A DNA stretch of 64,000 bases from Cumulibacter soli (GTDB lineage: Bacteria > Actinomycetota > Actinomycetes > Mycobacteriales > Antricoccaceae): assembly GCF_004382795.1 (NCBI RefSeq), contig NZ_SMSG01000007.1:62001-126000 (forward strand). Direction: 5' to 3'. Each line of letters begins with the position of its first letter. Positions within the stretch are counted from its first letter, which is position 1. Of the stretch, positions 60,797 to 64,000 are shown one piece after another. A program made the position numbers and the translations under genes. The notes below the pieces were generated by a model. The model did no database searches. It was given only the letters and a program-made list of their open reading frames with translations, and was not told the origin of the DNA.

Positions 60797-63109
60797 ATGT
60801 CAAAGATCGCGGCAGCCCCGTCCACCCCCTCCAGGCTGCAGCGCGCCCGTAGGTGGCGCAGCGACCGGCTGAACCGATTCGTAGCGTCCGACCCAGGCCT
60901 CACACGCCTGCGCACGGCGTTGCAGGCCGTCATCGCGGTCGGCGCAGCGATTCTCGCCGAGTGGATTTTCTTCTCCATCGCGCACCCGCTCACCGTCCCC
61001 GACGACGCACCGAACGCGGAGTTCCATAACCAGGCCGCAAGCGTCATGGGGATCATGGCGGGCGCCGTCGTAGTGATGGTTTCGACCTTCGCCGGGCCAA
61101 TGTTCGCGACGATCGGCAAGGGTGTCCTCGGACTGTCGTTGCTGCCGGTCTCGATGTTCGGCGGCGTCGCTCTCGGCCTGGCAATAGCGAATATTCAACC
61201 GCTCGCGCTCGCCGTGATGGCATTGATCCTCGGCACAACCGGGTTCTTGCGTCGGTTCGGGCCGTGGGGATTCGTGATCGGCCAAGGCCTGTTCATGGGC
61301 AACTTCATGGGGCTTTTCCTTGGGCACCTCACCGATGTTCAGCACCTGGGCTGGATCGCGATTCAGGTGGCGATCGGCGGTGCGGTGGCGATCCTCGCGC
61401 AACTCCTGCTGTTCGTGCCGAGCAGATGGTCGGCGATCAAGCGATTGCGCTCGTCGTTCTTGGGGCGAGCCGACGGCGTCGCGGCAGCGACCGTCGAGGT
61501 GCTGAATCGGCGCGGTGTGGCGAAGTTGCGCAAGCGCCAACACGAGCAGCTGGTGCGCCTGAACGAAACTGCGCTGATCATCGACGGGCAGCTCGCCGGA
61601 TACCCACGATTGCCTCTCGGTACGACGGCCGCCGAGTTACATGAGCAACTATTCACCGCCGAACTGTCGCTGGCGAACGCCGCCCGCTTTGCGCGCGCAC
61701 TCTCCACGACCGACGCCCCGGAATCGGCCATCGGGCATATGCGCGATGCGATGCTCGCCATCCGCGCTCGCGACACCGTTCGCATCGCGACCGTAGGACG
61801 CGGCCTACGCACCTGGCTGAAGGACACGGACGTTCACCTGGACGAGTCCGAGCGAGTGATCCTGCACCGGTTCGCGACCTCCGTCATCGACTACGCCACC
61901 GTGCTCGCGAAGGTCAGCAGCCAGCGATTTGAGCCTTATTTGCACCGTATGCGCGCCCGTCGCGTGGCCGAGGAAGACAAGTTCGAGGCGTCTGTCGAGC
62001 TGGCCAGCGGCTGGCTTCCGGGATCGTCCGGGGTGAGCGCGACAGCGTCCGAGGAGCCCGCGGCGCAGGCGCACACCGCGGAACTCCCGCCGTACGTACG
62101 GGCGGGGATCCAAATGACGATCGCCGCGGGGATCTCCGTCGTACTCGGTGTGTTGATCTCCCCCGACCGGTTCTATTGGGCGGTCATCGCGACGTTCGTG
62201 ACGTTCATGGGCGCGAACAACGCGGCCGAACAGGTACGCAAAGGCGCGTTCCGGGTGATCGGAACCGTCGGCGGTGTCGTCATCGGCGCCCTGCTCGCGC
62301 ACGCGGTCGGTCATCAAGTGGCGATGTCGATCATCGTGATTCTCGCGTTCCTGTTCCTCGGGATCTATTTCATGCGAGTCAACTACGCCCTGTTCGCGGT
62401 GGCGATCACCGTGATGGTCTCGATGCTGTACGTGCAACTCGGCGAGTACTCCGAAGACATCCTTGAGTTACGCCTACTGGAAACCCTGGTCGGTTCGCTC
62501 GCGGCCGTGCTGACCGTGCTGTTCGTGTTCCCGTTGCGTACGGCGCGGGTGGTGCGGATCGCGACGCGAGAGTTCGTCGATGCGCTCGCGGAGATGGCCG
62601 GTCAGACGGTCCTGCTGTTGCAACGCAGCGAGGACGAGCAGGAGCTGCGCCGCGCGACCCGCGACGTCGACGCGGCATTTCAGGCACTCGCAGCCGCGAC
62701 GGCGCCGGGACGGTCGAAGTTGCGGATCCCGGGCTCGTTCGGCGGCGTCGAGCAGCCGTGGTGGTTCGCCGCGAACGCCGCCCACTCGTACGCGCGGAAC
62801 TTGGTGATCGATACCCGCGAGGGGCGCCCGATCAAGGGTGCGCACGCAGAACTGCTGTCCGCCGCGGGTGACCTACTGGTTGCCTCGGCCGCCGAACTAT
62901 CCGCCGGGATGACCGAGCACCGCACGACCCGCGTCTACACCCGCTCAGCGTCGCAGTTCGAGCGCGTGGCTGCCGAGTTGGACGACGAGCATCGGTTCAC
63001 GCCGCGCCAGTTAGCGCTACGCGATCTGCAGTTACTCGATGGCGCACTCGCGAACCTGGCGCAGTCAGCCGGACTCGAGGTCCGCTCGATGGACGCCGCC
63101 ATCACCTGA
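60797..63109 (+). CDS. FUSC family membrane protein (aromatic acid exporter-like)
   Basis: A 770-residue protein built of two membrane blocks: about six helices at residues 35-210 and again at about 430-590, each followed by a cytoplasmic helical domain. The second block has TIAAGISVVLGVLISPDRFYWAVIATFVTFMGANNAAEQVRKGAFRVIGTVGGVVIGALLA, a clear FUSC signature. Family members export aromatic acids or other toxic anions. A 42-base perfect hairpin terminates it at 63141. ATG at 60797 has no strong ribosome binding site. Confidence 0.86.
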   Translation: MSKIAAAPSTPSRLQRARRWRSDRLNRFVASDPGLTRLRTALQAVIAVGAAILAEWIFFSIAHPLTVPDDAPNAEFHNQAASVMGIMAGAVVVMVSTFAGPMFATIGKGVLGLSLLPVSMFGGVALGLAIANIQPLALAVMALILGTTGFLRRFGPWGFVIGQGLFMGNFMGLFLGHLTDVQHLGWIAIQVAIGGAVAILAQLLLFVPSRWSAIKRLRSSFLGRADGVAAATVEVLNRRGVAKLRKRQHEQLVRLNETALIIDGQLAGYPRLPLGTTAAELHEQLFTAELSLANAARFARALSTTDAPESAIGHMRDAMLAIRARDTVRIATVGRGLRTWLKDTDVHLDESERVILHRFATSVIDYATVLAKVSSQRFEPYLHRMRARRVAEEDKFEASVELASGWLPGSSGVSATASEEPAAQAHTAELPPYVRAGIQMTIAAGISVVLGVLISPDRFYWAVIATFVTFMGANNAAEQVRKGAFRVIGTVGGVVIGALLAHAVGHQVAMSIIVILAFLFLGIYFMRVNYALFAVAITVMVSMLYVQLGEYSEDILELRLLETLVGSLAAVLTVLFVFPLRTARVVRIATREFVDALAEMAGQTVLLLQRSEDEQELRRATRDVDAAFQALAAATAPGRSKLRIPGSFGGVEQPWWFAANAAHSYARNLVIDTREGRPIKGAHAELLSAAGDLLVASAAELSAGMTEHRTTRVYTRSASQFERVAAELDDEHRFTPRQLALRDLQLLDGALANLAQSAGLEVRSMDAAIT

Positions 63110-63140
63110 GCGAACACCGTACGCCGTGGTGTTCAGTTAA

Positions 63141-63182
63141 AAAGGCAGATCTTGTACCGACTACGGTTCAAGATCTGCCTTT
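63141..63182. terminator. Bidirectional terminator after the FUSC gene
   Basis: Perfect 14-bp arms AAAGGCAGATCTTG and CAAGATCTGCCTTT around a 14-nt loop, with A residues before and TTT at the end. It lies 31 nt after the FUSC stop. Confidence 0.8.
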
Positions 63183-63200
63183 GCAATCGCGGCCGTCAAT

Positions 63201-63264
63201 TCGCGCATTAAGGCGCGCACTTACACCCCGTAGTCGGGGCAAAACCGCGCCACCTAATGCGCGA
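63201..63264. repeat. Compound hairpin element
   Basis: Perfect 10-bp outer arms TCGCGCATTA and TAATGCGCGA enclose a second pair GGCGCG/CGCGCC and an inner hairpin CCCCG-TAGT-CGGGG (63226-63239). It lies between the convergent FUSC and TetR genes. Confidence 0.55.
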
Positions 63265-63300
63265 CTGAGAAACCCGGCGTGCGCGACTGAGAAACCCGGC
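63259..63300. repeat. Tandem direct repeat, two 20-bp units
   Basis: GCGCGACTGAGAAACCCGGC occurs twice without mismatch, separated by GT (63259-63278, 63281-63300). The first copy starts in the right arm of the compound hairpin at 63201-63264. Confidence 0.7.
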
Positions 63301-63326
63301 CTCGGCGTACGGCGGGATCGAATCAG

Positions 63327-63980
63327 TTACGACTCGTCCGGCTCGAGTGCGTCGAGGATCAGCGCGAGCCCGAAGGTGAACTCATCGCCGTACTCGTATC
63401 CGGGCTGCATCGCGTGCGTCATGGCGATCTCCGCGAGATACGGGAACCGCTCCGCGACGCCCTCGGCGAGGATCCCTTCGGCGACGTCATGCAGCTGCGA
63501 CTCGTTGTCGAACGGCAGACTCACCTCCTGCAGCACGAAACCGTAGACGTACGAATCGATCAGCGAGACCGCGTGTGCCGCCATCACCACAGAGAACCCG
63601 TTGGCCCGCAGATTGCCCAGTACGGCGTCGTGATGTGTCAAGGTCGCCGGTCCCGGATTCGCCCGAGAATCCATCAAGCCCACCGCCCACCGATGCCCCT
63701 TCAACGCCTCACGCGCCGACCTGGCGCGCGCCCGCATCGCTGGTCGCCACGGATCACCAGGCGCCGGTAACTCGATCTCGGCAAAGATCGCATCGACCAT
63801 GCCATCCAGGATCCCGTCGCGACCGGCGACGTGGTTGTACAGCGACATCGCCTCCACTCCGAGCCGCGCGGCTACCGCGCGCATCGTCACCCCGGTGGCG
63901 CCGTTGGCGTCCGCAATCGCGACTGCTGCCGCCACGATCCGTTCACGACTGAGCGGCGTACGACGTTTCGCTGGACTCAC
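63327..63980 (-). CDS. TetR family regulator
   Basis: A 217-residue regulator of the TetR-class with a TetR_C_1-like end. The helix-turn-helix is IVAAAVAIADANGATGVTMRAVAARLGVEAMSLYNHVAGRDGILDGM (about residues 15-60), and the rest has EREALKGHRWAVGLMDSRANPGPATLTHHDAVLGNLRANGFSVVMAAHAVSLIDSYVYGFVLQE (read in parts), a common pattern. The GTG start has GGGAGGG upstream. It converges on the FUSC gene across the repeat region; its target is probably upstream, outside the window. Confidence 0.85.
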   Translation of the reverse strand: MSPAKRRTPLSRERIVAAAVAIADANGATGVTMRAVAARLGVEAMSLYNHVAGRDGILDGMVDAIFAEIELPAPGDPWRPAMRARARSAREALKGHRWAVGLMDSRANPGPATLTHHDAVLGNLRANGFSVVMAAHAVSLIDSYVYGFVLQEVSLPFDNESQLHDVAEGILAEGVAERFPYLAEIAMTHAMQPGYEYGDEFTFGLALILDALEPDES

Positions 63981-64000
63981 AATCAGACCCTCCCTTGACG

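Noticed and set aside
63259-63300. CRISPR array
   Set aside because: There are only two repeat units separated by two bases, with no spacers and no cas genes.
1-64000. tRNA, rRNA, insertion sequences, prophage
   Set aside because: Reading the intergenic regions by eye showed no cloverleaf, rRNA core or transposase-like protein; a tRNA scan would be decisive.

Overview
The window is high-GC DNA, dense with genes, frequent GTG/TTG starts and many ATGA stop-start overlaps. Several families point to a free-living, aerobic actinobacterium: the MurT/GatD lipid II amidation pair, a HelR-type RNA polymerase rescue ATPase with its rifamycin-associated element, an F420-type luciferase-like oxidoreductase, a soluble P450 with its own ferredoxin, a DtxR/IdeR-type iron box, a KstR-type operator, and paired acyl-CoA dehydrogenases. 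The species cannot be named from sequence alone. No tRNA, rRNA, CRISPR array, transposase or phage gene was seen.

Layout. 1-5.7 kb: the 5' end of a peptide-type ABC receptor, an SDR, a SRPBCC protein, an acyl-CoA ligase, a luciferase-like oxidoreductase and a YbfB-type MFS carrier. 5.8-9.7 kb: rifamycin-associated element, helR, ferredoxin and P450. 9.8-19.2 kb: paired SMR exporters, a siderophore-interacting reductase behind an iron box, a secreted tannase-like esterase, an ECF sigma factor with a RibD-type reductase, an unknown Pro-rich protein, gatD-murT, and a DksA/TraR-type zinc protein.

19.2-30.6 kb: a coherent uptake and CoA-thioester locus. A CaiB/BaiF CoA-transferase, two ABC ATPases, a receptor, two permeases, a carboxyltransferase and a free-standing biotin carrier form one overlapping minus-strand operon, followed by a TetR gene. 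A biotin carboxylase is divergent. Two TGAATGA-type operators sit on the divergent promoters. An orphan receptor and a TetR/MFS exporter pair follow (30.7-34.6 kb).

34.7-45.8 kb: acyl-CoA catabolism. It holds an enoyl-CoA hydratase, an acyl-CoA ligase, two acyl-CoA dehydrogenase pairs, a TesB-type thioesterase, a MaoC-type hydratase and a KstR-like TetR regulator. A KstR-like operator lies before the second dehydrogenase pair. 45.9-55.3 kb: an unknown membrane protein, a copper amine oxidase with a Cys-rich tail, an ECF41 sigma factor with DoxX behind a matching ECF41 promoter, an SDR, another orphan receptor, and a lipoprotein resembling the SecD P1 head.

55.2-60.1 kb: a divergent GntR regulator and phnD-phnC-phnE, continued by two tandem protein-tyrosine-phosphatase-like genes. 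This looks like an import-and-dephosphorylate system for a phosphorylated or phosphonate compound. 60.1-64 kb: a DinB-like protein, a FUSC-type membrane protein, a block of intergenic hairpins and repeats, and a TetR regulator.
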